Shown here one piece after another: positions 44,216-56,676 of a stretch of 64,000 nucleotides of DNA. The DNA comes from Chytriomyces cf. hyalinus JEL632 (taxonomy: Eukaryota; Chytridiomycota; Chytridiomycetes; Chytridiales; Chytriomycetaceae), in NCBI GenBank assembly GCA_025435555.1, contig JAIWWG010000044.1, forward strand, positions 1-64,000, read 5' to 3'. The notes below the pieces were generated by a model. That model ran no database searches. It was given only the letters and a program-made list of their open reading frames with translations, and had not been told where the DNA came from. The translations under genes and the position numbers were made by a program. The stretch's first letter is position 1, and each line of letters opens with the position of its first letter.

Positions 44216-44989
44216 ATGTCTTCCAAAATCATCATCGCCGCTCTCATGGCCACCACCACATTGGCCCAATCGCTTGGAGGTTATGGCTCAGTGTGCCAGC
44301 CCTCAGTCGTATCCGCAGCTCAATGTGCATCTGGCTTCATTTGCATTCTTGACACTCCAAATCTGCCGGGAGGAAAAGGCATCTGCCACCAACTTTCAAG
44401 CGAAGGCCAGAATTGCGGGGGAGGCAGCATCCAGTACCCAGCAGTCTGCGACACGGGTCTATCCTGCGTTTCACCAGCCACGGTCCCAGGATCCATCCAG
44501 TCTGGCACGTGCCAAGCGACGACGACATTTCCTTCCTCATCCTCTGCATCTCAAGCAACGACAACAAGTTCCGTTGGTGGTTACGGTTCTGAATGCCAAC
44601 CATCTGTGCCCTCGGCTACTCGATGCGGCACAGGGTTTACTTGCATCCTCACTGTTCCCAATTTACCAGGCGGCAAAGGCTTTTGCCACGCGCTTTCCAA
44701 GGTTGGAGATTCTTGTGGAGGTGGCAGCATTCAGTTTCCTGCCGTTTGTGAGAATGGGGCCACCTGTGTGATGCCGTCTCCGGTTGCTGGGGCTATTCAG
44801 CAGGGTACCTGTCAGACTGGTGGAGCTGACACCATGACGACCACAGCTGCACCTACCACAGCTGCTTCTACCACAGCGGCATCGACTTCCGCAGTGACAA
44901 AGGTGGTTACCACGAATCTCAAGACTGGTGGTGCTGAGGTGGCAGTGACTGCTGGACTTGCATGCGTTATTTCATTCCTTCTTTTGTGA
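44216..44989 (+). CDS. Cysteine-rich duplicated-domain surface protein with GPI-type tail
   Basis: Single exon, 257 residues. Signal peptide MSSKIIIAALMATTTLAQ. Two tandem domains of about 75-80 residues share the pattern GGYGS.CQPS, then C.GF.CIL, PNLPGGKG.CH, L...G..CGGGSIQ.PAVC, G..CV and QSGTCQ or QQGTCQ, with eight cysteines each. They are joined by a Ser/Thr linker, followed by a Thr/Ala stalk and a hydrophobic C-terminus (VAVTAGLACVISFLLL) suited to GPI anchoring. The Cys spacing is similar in spirit to IGFBP/granulin-like small disulfide domains, but I do not recognise the family. Probably an abundant cell-surface protein. Confidence 0.8.
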   Translation: MSSKIIIAALMATTTLAQSLGGYGSVCQPSVVSAAQCASGFICILDTPNLPGGKGICHQLSSEGQNCGGGSIQYPAVCDTGLSCVSPATVPGSIQSGTCQATTTFPSSSSASQATTTSSVGGYGSECQPSVPSATRCGTGFTCILTVPNLPGGKGFCHALSKVGDSCGGGSIQFPAVCENGATCVMPSPVAGAIQQGTCQTGGADTMTTTAAPTTAASTTAASTSAVTKVVTTNLKTGGAEVAVTAGLACVISFLLL

Positions 44990-45353
44990 ATGCATTTGTT
45001 TTGAGTTGAGAGTACATTGGAATACAAATGCATTTGAATTGTTAAAAGTCTGTCGGAGCCCTGTACTGTGACTTGTCCGAAAATTTTACATGAATTCGGC
45101 GAAATGATTTTACAAGAAGGCGCCCCTCAGGTGGCCCTTCAGAGGGAACATCTGAGCGCAGGGGATAATAGCAATCTATTAATTTCGTATTTCGTATGAG
45201 TATCGAGCCATAACAGGGCAGGATCAATCTTCAAAGCGTGCGATATAAAATCTTCCTTTAATGTCACTGTTTCCAAAAGCAAAAATAACAGAAAAATGAA
45301 TTGCTCTGTGCCCAAATGCGAAAAAAAACAAACTGGATCACTTTCTGTATGCT
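44990..45353. other. Convergent 3' intergenic region
   Basis: Between the ends of the cysteine-rich gene and the larger TPPA-repeat gene. No coding signal. Confidence 0.5.
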
Positions 45354-47931
45354 CTAATACCCAACCACCGATGAACATGTCGACGTCTTTGGCACAGCCT
45401 GCGCAGGTGGAGTCGACTGGCAGGTGCTGGACTTTGGAACTACTTGCACCGGCGGTGTGGGCTTCTGTTGCTGTGCTGTACAAGAAGTTGTTGTTGGCAC
45501 ATTGACTGCCGGTGGTACGCTCGTCTTCTCGGCTGTGCAGCTTGTTGTTGTAGAAGGGGTTGGGGAGGGCTGTTTGGCCGCTGGAGGTGTGCTGCAGCTG
45601 GGCACCGCTGGAACATAGACTGTGGTTGGAATGTTAACGGCTGGTGGTGTTGGTGGCACGTATGATTTGGTCGTGGATGGAGAGACGGCCGCTGGAGGGG
45701 TTGATTTTGCAGCAGCTGTGCAGGTTGAGGAAGAAGGTGCTTGAGATGGCTTTGTGGATGGAGTATTCACAGCCGGAGGTACGGTAGTTTTCGCTGAAGT
45801 ACACGTGGAAGATGTGGAAGGGGTTGGTGATGGTTGCTTAGCAGCAGGTGGAGTGCTACAAGTCGGCACGGCAGGAACGAACACTGTCGTTGGAGTCTTG
45901 ACTGCGGGAGGTGTGGGTGGAAAATACGGGCGGGTGGTAGAAGGAGATGCTGCCGCAGGAGGAGTTGATTTTACAACCGCAGAGTAGGTTGGTTTACTGG
46001 CTGTGCAACTCGAGGAAGTTGACGGCTTCGTGGACGGAGTATTCACAGCCGGTGGAACGGTAGTTTTCACGGCAGTGCAAGTTGATGAGGTGGAGGGGGT
46101 TGGAGATGGCTGTTTTGCAGCTGGTGGGGTGCTGCAGGTAGGTACTGCGGGAACAAACACAGTTGTCGGAGTCTTGGCTGCTGGTGGCGTCGGTGGAACG
46201 TACGGGCGAGTGGTGGAAGGAGACACAGCCGCAGGAGGAGTAGATTTCACCGAGGTGCAAGACGAGGAAGATGGCGTTGCTTTGGTGGAAGGAGTGTTGA
46301 CAGCTGGTGGCACTGTAGATTTAACTGCAGTACATGTGGTCGTCGAAGGAGTCGGCGACGGTTGCTTAGCCGCAGGTGGTGTGCTGCAACTTGGTACAGC
46401 AGGCACAAACACCGTAGAAGGAGTGTTGACAGCGGGAGGCGTTGGTGGCACGTACGGGCGTCCAGTAGTCGAAGGAGTGTTGACAGCGGGAGGCGTTGGT
46501 GGCACGTACGGGCGTCCAGTAGTCGAAGGAGTCACAACTGCGGGGGGTGTGGATTTGACAGTAGTACAAGTGGACAAAGTTGATGGTGTTGCCTTGGTAG
46601 AGGGAGTGTTCAACGCAGGCGGGGTAGATTTAGCGGCGGTGCAGGAAGATGTTGTTGGCTTCACCGATGGGGTTGGCGAAGGTTGCTTTGCAGCTGGTGG
46701 TGTGCTGCAACTGGGAACTACAGGAACATAAACTGTTGTGGGAGTGTTCACTGCCGGTGGTGTGGGCGGCACGTATGGTCTACCAGTGGTTGAAGGCGTC
46801 ACAACAGCTGGGGGTGTCGATTTCACAACCGCGGAGTAAGTCGTTTTGACAACTGTGCAACTGGAGGATGGCTTTGTGGACGGAGTATACACAGCCGGTG
46901 GAACGGTAGTTTTCACTACAGTACAAGTTGATGAGGTGGAGGGGGTTGGAGATGGCTGTTTTGCGGCTGGTGGAGTACTGCAAGTAGGCACTGCCGGAAC
47001 AAACACTGTCGTTGGAGTCTTGGCTGCTGGTGGTGTGGGTGGAACGTACGGGCGAGTGGTTGAAGGAGACACAGCTGCAGGAGGAGTTGACTTCACCGAG
47101 GTGCAAGACGAGGAAGATGGCGTTGCTTTGGTTGAAGGAGTGTTAACAGCTGGTGGTACAGTAGTTTTAACTGCAGTACATGAGGTCGTTGAAGGCGTCG
47201 GCGACGGCTGCTTTGCTGCAGGAGGTGTACTGCAGCTTGGTACAGCCGGCACAAACACAGTGGAAGGAGTGTTGACAGCCGGGGGCGTTGGCGGCACATA
47301 CGGTCTACCAGCAGTTGAAGGAGTCACAACTGCTGGAGGCGTTGATTTAATTTGCACCGAGGCTGTGCAAGTTGTGGTGCTTTTTGTTGAAGGAGAATTC
47401 ACAGCTGGAGGGGTTGACTTGCTGGCGGTGCATGAAGATGTGGTTGGTGAAGGTTGTTTCGCAGCTGGAGGGGTACTGCAGCTGGGCACCGCTGGAACAA
47501 CGACTGAAGATGGAGTGTTGACAGCTGGCGGTGTCGGCAGTACGTATGGAACACTCGCAGCTGGGGATGCAGCCGCTGGCTGTGTGGATTTCGCTGTGCA
47601 AGACGAGGTCAATGGAGAAGCAACTGCCGGTGGAGTTGACTTTGAAGACTCTGTGCAGGAGCGGGTTGAAGGAGAAAGTGCAGCCGGAGGCGTAGTTCTC
47701 ACTGGAGTTGAAGTACAGCTACTAGACGCAGAATGGGCTCCAGCTGGCGGAAGATTGGGATAGCTGAATGTTGACGGACTGTCAGGCGTCTGAGGGTAGA
47801 CATTTCTCTCCCTGTTGAAGCTTGTCAGCATAAAAGGCAGCAGGTATCACACATGGAAGCCACACAAACCTGAGCGACGGCGCTGCCAAGGCGGTACCGG
47901 AGACAACGAGGGCCAGGCGGAGAAACTGCAT
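45354..47931 (-). CDS. Secreted Pro/Ser/Thr-rich TPPA-repeat protein (larger)
   Basis: Exon 47931-47870 encodes the signal peptide MQFLRLALVVSGTALAAPS. A 58-nt intron follows, then exon 47811-45354; total 839 residues. The body is an array of TPPAVNTPST and RPYVPPTPPAVNTPTT-type units with inserts. The block CSTPPAAKQPSPT occurs eight times, preceded by VPAVP or VPVVP and followed by Ser/Thr and CTA-type elements, so cysteines recur regularly. No membrane helix. It resembles the protein at 28.2-29.7 kb in exon layout, signal peptide and the VPAVP..C.TPPA module. Likely an extracellular disulfide-linked or glycosylated wall or adhesive protein. Confidence 0.78.
45420..47700. repeat. Coding tandem repeats of the larger TPPA protein
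   Basis: Higher-order repeats of about 250-350 bp built around the CSTPPAAKQPSPT module (eight copies). Some neighbouring units are near identical, for example about 46430-46530, where the same 60-bp unit is doubled. These explain the long plus-strand open frames at 46003-46731 and 46846-47763. Confidence 0.75.
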
Positions 47932-48219
47932 TTTCTTTCAAAGTTGTTCTGGCTCCGTCGCCCTTTTATTCATTTCTCTCGGAAATTTCATTTCAGCGTC
48001 AGCTGTCACGTTCAACTGGCAAACTGCTGAGACACTCCAAACAGACACGCGCGGGGGTGCTTGTCCCTCCTCCAAACTGGCTCCTGCCTGAACTGCCATT
48101 TACCAGTTACAACATCAATGCATATGTACTGAGTCTATTTGGCATTAACAGCAATCACCGTCGCTTGAAACGAGCGCCGAAAAGAACGAAGAAAACTGAA
48201 TATGAAAATAAACGCAATT

Positions 48220-50008
48220 TCATCGCGCCAAAATGTTCAAAGGAACGACCCCTTGCCGCCCAGTGTCCAGGTTTTGCGCAAACGCGTATCCATCCGCAAC
48301 CACCTGGAGGACAACCAGCCGATCGTTGGCCCTCACAATGTCCATCTCTCCATTCTCGGTATCCCCCCTAAACTCAAACATTGCCTTGTATCCGGGTGCA
48401 GTTGCTGGCGATGAGGACCCACTGTTGAACGGATCCCGGCTTGCGCCACGCGCTCGGGATGCGTACACGTCGCTCGCTTCTTGGTCATCAAATCGCTGAA
48501 ACTGAGATCGCTCCATGCTGAATTTGTTGGGTTGTCCGTTTTGACTTCCCCCCTGCACCTTGTGCGGCTTTTGAAGTGAAAGGCGATTTGCGGCGGCTTT
48601 GAAGCCCGAGTCACCATCGTCGCCGTCGTGGGGTCGAGCAGGGTTCGAAAACGCACTGTTTTTCCACCACCCTGAAACCCATGCGTACCGCGCTTTTGAT
48701 TCACCCGCTTTCGTCCTTCGCATTTCTTCAGGATCCTGGCGAGAAACGCCGATCCAAATGATGACTCCACTGAGGATCACCATACACACCCCGATAATAA
48801 TCCCGCTCAATTGACCACAGCTGAGAAGAAAGAAGCGGTTGAACTGAACATAGCATGTCCACGGCGGTGGTGGTTTGTCTGGGTAAACTCCGCCGTTGTT
48901 TAAAGCTTTAACAATCGCAGGATCGACTTTACAGCAAGGATCAGTGGTTTCTTTGTAACAGTGCAAGAACGCTTGGAAGATTCCGGATGTTTGATTTCCG
49001 TTCACAATGCCAAAACCTGAGCGATAGTAAAAACAACATTGTTCACGGTTACAATTCCCATCAAATCCCAAAAAAGCAAGGGCTACGCACCACACTGCAA
49101 ACGCTCTGTGCTGTTGTCAACTTTGATCATGTCAACACCGGTATAGCCGTCTTGTTCCACCGCAAATTTGACCACAGCGCATTGGGCTCTTGTGGACTTG
49201 ACAAATTGACCGCGTGTTATCGAAGTTGATCCCTGGCATCCAGTTAACGAGTCGCTGATGTATTCAAACGTCGAGTTGACAAAGTTGTCGCAAGCGTACG
49301 GGGAGATGCGAGGTGTCAAGGACTTTTCTGGTACTTGGCCGTTGTGAGCAACAACGTTACAGTCAGTAGCGGAACCGGGGAGACTTTCTCCGCTGTTGCC
49401 AATCACGTACGGGTCCTGCAGGAACTGTAGTTGTGATGAGTGAAAATGAACGAAAGTCATTGGCGGTTGTAATGACAATAGGGACCACCCACATAGTCGC
49501 AAAAGTATTGCACTGAGTATCTGACTTTCGATTGGTCCCATGCCAGGCACTGGATGTCACCGAGGGTACCCGTGATGCCATATGCCCACCGCTGCACCAT
49601 GGAGTCAAAATCCCTCGATGTTGCGTCACGGCCATCCGCAATACCCACTTGCTGGCGCAAGAACTCGGACTGCGCATTGAAATAGTAGGATCGAAAAGAG
49701 GGGCACAGTTGTGACGTTGTGAGTGATACACACTTGAGCGTCGGATCCTGAGTTTCAACTTGGGCAACAACCGCTGGGGCGGGGGAGATAATAATTGCAT
49801 TTCTGGACGTAGCTGATGAGGTGGTTATGACGAGAGTTGCGGCAGTCGTGGAGGACGATGCTGATGGAGCTGATGTGGGCAAGCTGTTCGAAGGGTCTGA
49901 TTGGGAGGATGGCACAGAAGGGCTCTGGCTTGTGCTGTTTGTCTGGGCATAGCATGGAGCAGAAAGCGCCAGTACCAGGGCCAGGAGCGGAGCATGCGTA
50001 CGATGCAT
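48220..50008 (-). CDS. Single-pass membrane protein: Cys-rich ectodomain, TM helix, cytosolic SH3
   Basis: Exons 50008-49493, 49424-49091 and 49016-48220 on the minus strand give 548 residues. Signal peptide MHRTHAPLLALVLALSAPCYA, Ser/Thr-rich stalk, then a Cys-rich region of about 270 residues (LCPSFRSYYFNAQSEFLRQQ, YACDNFVNSTFEY, FLHCYKETTDPCCKVDP). A membrane helix (SGIIIGVCMVILSGVIIWIG) follows, then a basic cytosolic linker with SGWWKNS. A C-terminal SH3 domain comes last (YKAMFEFRGDTENGEMDIV, then VVADGYAFAQNLDTGRQGVV with PLNIL). It looks like a receptor or adhesin linked to actin or signalling by its SH3. Only 92 bp separate its start from the end of the WDR59 gene. Confidence 0.8.
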
Positions 50009-50100
50009 GTTGGGTGTTGGTTTCAGGAAGGACGTGAAATTGATCGGAAGTTAAAAGCTAAAAAATTTACGAGTACTCGCTCATCTTCTTTATTGTTTGG

Positions 50101-53100
50101 CTACACACAGCGACAGCCACATCCCAACACTGGACAAACCTGCTTCATTCCACTCTTTACTTGCGACGAAAACCACTCGTGCATGTGCTCAATGTGGCCC
50201 CCGTGCCCACAACTTCCGCACGAGTTGAGGAGGCCTTTACACGGTAGTCTGCAAATACTGCATCTGACTGGCAGATACTGCGCAACGTCAGGGTCAGATA
50301 TAGGTTGCTTGAAGTCTTCGTTGGAATCAGATTTAACCAGAATCGTAGCAACAGGGAGTCCTAACTGACTCTCAGACCCATCCAAGTAAACACCCATCGC
50401 AGCAGCAGCTTTCGTCGATACCAACTTAAGAAGCTCCGCCCTTTTCTCAGTGAGACCCCAAGAAAGAAGAATATCCGCATACTTGATTTTGTACTGATCG
50501 AAAATGTGCTGACGCGTCGGGTTTAACAAAGCAACAGTGTAGTTATCGCATTGTGATTCTTCCCGTGGCGCCAGTCCGGATCCAATAGCCAACCTTTTCC
50601 CATATGATGCAGATAAGGTGGGTGTGTGATGCATGTCTTCGCCGTACAAGTCCTCGGATTCGAACCTGTATTCTTCCTCTTCTGAAGGGAGGCGCCGACC
50701 GGGACTGTCTATCATCATCATCAACCCAGGAGCTGGCAGCGGTATATGAGACGGTATGTATGACCGCGAAGGGTTCATGCTCTGTGCCAACGAAGAACGC
50801 GCACTTTCGCTTCCAAATCGTCGGACGATCCCACCTCCACCACCTGGCGTACCCAGCCGATCACTGGGACTATAAGAAACTCCAGAAGTTCGACCATATA
50901 GACGCCCAACAATGTCATGTCGTAACGCTGGTGATGCCGCATCTCGATTTTGCGCTCTCAATAAATTTTCTTCGGGAAAGCTATCAGGATACATTTGACT
51001 ACCAACAGGTGTTCCCTGCCCGTTTTCGGATGATGTCATTTGAAGCCGGCCTGAACTGCTGGCCCGATGCAGTACGACGCGCCCATTGCTGCTGCTTTGA
51101 TTGCTATCATATCGTGTGTTCTCGCGATTGATTTTAATTGGAATGCCTGGTTGAAGCAGATGCGGCTGGGTCGTGCTTCGCTTGCTATATTGCTCTGCAT
51201 CCATGAAGACACTCGCTTGGTACGAAGCGGAATAGACCGAAGATGCTGCATACCGCTCATGGAATTTCTCTTCCTTCAAAGTAGTGGGTCGCTTTCTGCC
51301 ATTTGCGTCCTAATTCGACAAATTAGAGAAGATGTGCCAGTATACTTTCAGAGAGTTGAGATGGGAATAATTACCCCGTAAACACTGTCTGTACTTCCAA
51401 AGGGTTCCGTGAAGATACATGCCATCATTGCAAGCGACTGAATATCACCGATAAGAGCAAGAGGTTGAAATCTTTGCACATATTGCTTTTAGATACCATT
51501 GAATTCAACCTGCAAAGAAAAAAGCTCACATCTTTTCAACGAGATTACTTCCCAGCGGATGATTTCCCCAATCAGCTCGCACCCACATATCTCCTTCATG
51601 AATGCCTTCCAAAAACTCATGCGTGGCACAAAATGTACCATCTTTTTTCAATTCAAGCTTATCTTTTGATTTGAGATACGCTAGGTTGGCTGTCCGAGGG
51701 TCCTGCTGGATCTGCTGAAGTAGTGCCATGGACGCTCGTCGCCTGGATCCAAACTTTTGAACGTCAGGTTTTGAAGCAACAGTAGTTTGAAACAGAGAAC
51801 TGCTCGTGCGAACAAGGTTGGCGTTTGAAACAAGAAGTTGCGGGCCAACGTCGTCATGTTGGAGGACTGCAACTCGTGCAAGAATCAGGCCGGCCATGGT
51901 CCACAGATTAGCCAGATCTGGTCGGCCATTTTCGCGCGCAACTTTACTGTTTGTGGCGCATATTTGAACGGGGTCATTGCCAAGGAGACTTGCCGTGTGA
52001 ACCAGGTTAGCAAATAGAAATGCTAGTTAAAGGACTGATTATATCTCACCTGTATTCCGACGCAAGCTTCTTACTCACTGGCATGAATGAGGACATGTCC
52101 TTTATCAGTACCTTCAGTCCCAACGCTTGCTCGGACACTGGCTCGCTACAAATTCCTGTCAAACCTCCCAGCCGAACTTGTTGCCTTGAACCTTCCGTCA
52201 AATCGGATCTCCAACTGTCCTGGTGCGGCCCTGCCTTTCGCGTTGAAGTAAATGAAGAACCAGGAGTCACATCAGCACTGTTACTGGCAGCTGCACTGGC
52301 CCGTCTTGCAGTCGGAGTGCTGAACACATTTCCATCCAACGGACTGGAAGATGGCTCAGATGCACCACCTAAACTTGTTTCCTGCACAGACTTTGCGCGA
52401 ACTCTGTCTCTTTTGCTTGTACCGCTATTTGTGAAGAGTAACGATGACTGGAGGAGATTGTCGGCATTCGAAAGACTGCCAGCAGCGCTTGCGATGGAAA
52501 TGCCCGAGTTCCCCATGTCACTCATGCCACCTTCGACACTTCCAACAGTGAAAATGGATGTTTTGCGCGCAGCAATGATGGGACTAATCTGTGTTGGTGA
52601 TTCGCTTTTAGCGATTCCCTTGAGTCGCGAAACGCTGCTCTGGCGTGATGAGGACTGTTTCGAGATGGAGTCGCGTTTTTTGGCGAAAAATGCTCCAACT
52701 TCTGGTTCAGTTTTGGACCCTTTCCTGAGCCCATTCCTATCCGCGATCGGACCTTTCGGTTCAGACGCATTCTCAGCCATGGAGATTGCCGAAGGTGGAG
52801 CGGACTGTGTTCCCTTGATGATTCCGTGATACCGCAACCTGGAAAGCAAATCAGCTGTGGAAACTTGTCGGTTCTCAGCCACGCCTCTGCTTAGCCCGCC
52901 ACCAACACCGGGCGTCATCCCCCCTGCGCCGCTACCACCTTGTTCACTCAGCCATAAATTTTCTCCATCCTCATCATCATCAAATCCAACCCAGTGTTCG
53001 CGATTATGGTTTAAAAAGCCAAACTGCTTTGCAGCAGCTGTTGCGGCGGGAGTCAAGTCTACGGCTGACGATGTTGATGTTTCCGTTCCATTCAAAATGC

Positions 53101-56100
53101 CTGCATTTGCGACCGCAATCTTTTCCTCAGGAAACTTTTGAATCAAGTATGAGCGATAATTTTCGTAGACGCTGTAGTTTCGGGGATGACTGTTGTATGG
53201 GATTCTATTGATTCCACGGTGCTGCCTGCGCGTTGAAAATGCAACGTGATGAAATTTGACTGCAGCTGGGTGAGGCAGCGGGGAAAAGAAGCAAACTAAC
53301 TGCCCTGGAAAGTCAAGTGGAAAGCTTTCAGAAAATACTCGTAACTTTTCGCGCATTATTCTCACCGCTCATTGAGAATGTTGCACCACACATTCTTGGG
53401 AACGGAACGTTATCGAAGACACCTCCCGAGACGGCCGCCGAGTTGTAAGTTGCTTCATGGGTATAATTTTTCCGACGCCTCAGTTCGTACTGGTCTTCAC
53501 TCTCATCTGAAGTCGACGTTTCATCACATGAACTGACCACTCCCGGCACTGCAGATTTTGATTCTGTAGAATTCACGGAACCAATTGGAGGATTTGCAGA
53601 ATTAGCTGACCCTGATACCATCCCTCCACTAGTAACACCCGCACTGCCTGGATTGAGGCCCGATAACCCCGACGTGAGTACAGACGACCGTTCTGAAATG
53701 GCCGACGTTCCTAACAGTCTATCTTCACCCAGACTAGCCGATTTTGAACCATTGCCGCCACTTATTGAAATGCGAAGTGCTTTCATCTCATGTTCTGCTT
53801 GATCCACGCTGGTCAACCCAAAGACACCTGGATGATATGATGAAAATATTTAATCAGCACACTTTCTGCTTTCAATTCTCATCAAGAAAGAACAAACCAC
53901 TTATATTTCGAGCAAGCGATGGTTTCCCCGCAAGAGTGAGTGGCATCGACGGACCACTTGAAATCAGATTTTCAACACCCTGAACAAAGCTTGTACTTGA
54001 CGGCGGAACTCCAGCATTCGGATCATTAAACACCAAGAATTTAAGACACGGATTCAACGTTGGGATTCGTTTCGCAGCCAGATAATTCGTAAGCGCCGAT
54101 AGTCGCGATGACAGTTGGTTTCGTTCAGCCATTGGAACCATTCCCGATTTGACAATTTCGAAAGTGGGGAAAGGTGTCAATCCCGCTAAATTGGAGGATT
54201 TTTCTGAGATTCCAACCATGCTCACACTGCCGGCTGATGATGGCGTTGGACGTTTAAGGCCGTCCATTGGGGATTGTGGAACGCTTCGTGTACCTTCTTC
54301 GTTAAAGGAAATGTTGACGTGAATGGATGACTTTTCAAAATGAAGATGACGTATAGAAATCGAGATTGATTTTGCCAAAGGGTCCACCTGAAAGTGAGGT
54401 GTTGAGTCAAAAACAAAAATAAATCGCAAGCAGTTAAACGTTTCCTTACATTCTCAACAACGATCATGTGATACTCTGTGCGAATATTCCTCGCACATTC
54501 CGACAACTCTTTTGCAATCTTTTCATCGACAGGAGCTCCTGCACCAAACGCACTCCCTAAACTATTCCCGGATGCCGACCCACGCACTCCCCGCCAGCTT
54601 CCTGCATCCGAAATCGACTCAATATCATTTTCAATGCCCATCGGGTCTCTTTTACGATTACTGCCAGAAAGTAGACGCGGGATCCCGCCTCGTGGGGCAT
54701 GGCGTTCATTCGACTGCAATTCTTGGTTTGATTTTTTCAGACCGGGGACCCTGTTGGCTCGTGTTGGAGTAATCGTGTTTCCAGATTCGTTTGCTGAAGT
54801 AGGTGTTTCGAGTAACATGGCTTCGCTGTCCGGCATGTCCATTTCGAGTCTTTCAGTCATTGCAACGCTGATAGAAGCCATTTGGGTGTTGATTGGACTT
54901 GGGAATACTGACTGGGATGGTGTTGGGTTTGCATCCTGCATTGCTTTTCCGTACATCAAAGTGACAACAGCATTGGATGAATCGCGCCGTTTAAAATGCC
55001 CGATTCCCTGAAATTAAAAATTCTGGAATTATGAGTCTTTGTCGAAAGCATAAAATTATCGATAATCGTCAAACCGCTTCAATTTTGGAATCAATCGGCC
55101 ATAATCGCAGTGTCTGGTCTTTTGACCATGTCACAAGCTGATACTCAGAGTCCCCACATTTTCTCCACACAAATTCCTTCACGACATCAGTATGGCCCGC
55201 AAACTGTGCCACTGGTTCATTCAAGTTTTCGCGACTCCATATTGTCAACTCGTTGTCTGTTCGAAGCGGCATTGTGACAATTCCGTTTCCGAATGGGGTG
55301 AAACGCGCACGCCAAATTGGGCTTGACGTGTTTATGATTCCCTCACATCGCCGTGGATCAGCCAGATTCCAAAATCTGGCAGTCATATCTTGACTGCAAG
55401 TCATCAACTCGTTTTCGTTTCTGGGGCTCCAGTCAATTCCGTAAATCTAGCGGAAAATGAGCCAAGTGCGTTGAAGATGCCTTGACTACTCTCACCTTTG
55501 TTGTATGGGCGGCATTGATAATTTTGATCTCCTTTGATCCGTTTCGCAGATCCCACACATGAACATCCGTGTCGTGTGAACTTGCCAGCATGTACTCTGA
55601 AACGCGGTTCCATTTCACAGCAGTCGCTCCAGCTGCATCACAAAAAATCTCAATCAAGTGATGAGGAAATAAAAACAGAGCCAAAAATTACCAGTCCAAG
55701 AACAAAAAGACATCCGCGGCTTCGAGATTACCACTGCGCTTCGTCCTGATACAGCTCCTTTATCGCCATGCACACTGCTGCTGCCATCGTCTTGTCCATC
55801 ATCGGAGCCACTACGCAACCTTAAATCCCACACATGGACGTAATTATCGTATCCGCAGGTGGCAATGATATCGCATCGAAACGGGCTCCAATGGAAATCA
55901 CTGACAGCGCGTTTATGGCTGTGTAAAACAAGTTCGACATTTTGCGATGTTTGAAAAGATTGCGGGTGAGCCGCTGGAAGAATGGCGCTATGCGAGTTAT
56001 TTTGTCGTGCGGATGATACTGGTGATTTCGATGTTGCCAAATCTGCGGTGGGGTTTGGCTGATGGAATGGTCACTCATGTGGATAAAACCCGAGACTCAA

Positions 56101-56642
56101 TGAACGCATCTTACGTTGCTGTCACTGGCAGACGCGTTGCTTGAGAAGCAATTGGCAATTCTCATTGCTCCAGTTGGGTCGACATTCCAAATAAGAACTT
56201 TTTGGTTTGACTGCGGACCAGTTTGGAAAGAAGCACGTTTAGTTTGGAGAATAAGATGCACCCACAGCGTCATTATTCAAACCATGGACGCGATCCAATG
56301 GGCGCGATCTTTGTGTGGATTCCAGGCCACGTCCGAAACTTCCCACTTCGTGTTGTGCTGGCAGTGTCCAGATGTTCGTGTGAGGAGATCAATAAAGTGT
56401 CAGCAGTTCGCATGGGTATGTTAAGTGCGACAAGAAAGTAACCTTGAATGCTGTGGGGGGTGCGAATGGGTCATTCAGGTTGAGCAGAAACAGTCCTCGC
56501 TTGGCGGCCAGGACAACCTTGAAGCAAAGAAGAGGTTATTCTCCACAAGAGCACTGCATTCACTACTTCGTATTGCCTGTGGTCCATTCGGGTTGATGGA
56601 CAGCGATGTCAGCTGCTCGGCCAGGGGCACAATCGTGACCAT
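50101..56642 (-). CDS. WDR59: WDR59/Mtc5-type GATOR2 (SEACAT) subunit
   Basis: Large minus-strand multi-exon gene, Met about 56642, stop at 50101. The N-terminal WD40 propeller includes VVLAAKRGLFLLNLNDPF, SHKRAVSDFHWSPFRCDIIA, YDNYVHVWDLR, YMLASSHDTDVHVWDLRNG, MMTCSQDMTARFWNL and AQFAGHTDVVKEFVWR. A probable RWD-like part lies near 54300-54480. Long Ser-rich disordered stretches follow. The C-terminal RING-type zinc module is CSICRLPCKGLLNSCGSCGH, then GGHIEHMHEWF and VCPVLGCGC. WDR59 acts at the vacuole/lysosome in GATOR2, which relieves GATOR1 inhibition of TORC1 in response to amino acids. The first intron may use a GC donor. Exon borders inside 51-54 kb were not all resolved. Confidence 0.87.
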
Positions 56643-56676
56643 GGGTGGGTTGAGTAAATAATTATTTACCGTTCAC

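Noticed and set aside
46003-47763. Long plus-strand open frames of VxTAGGV-type sequence
   Set aside because: They are antisense shadows of the repeat protein. The minus frame has signal peptide, intron and stop.
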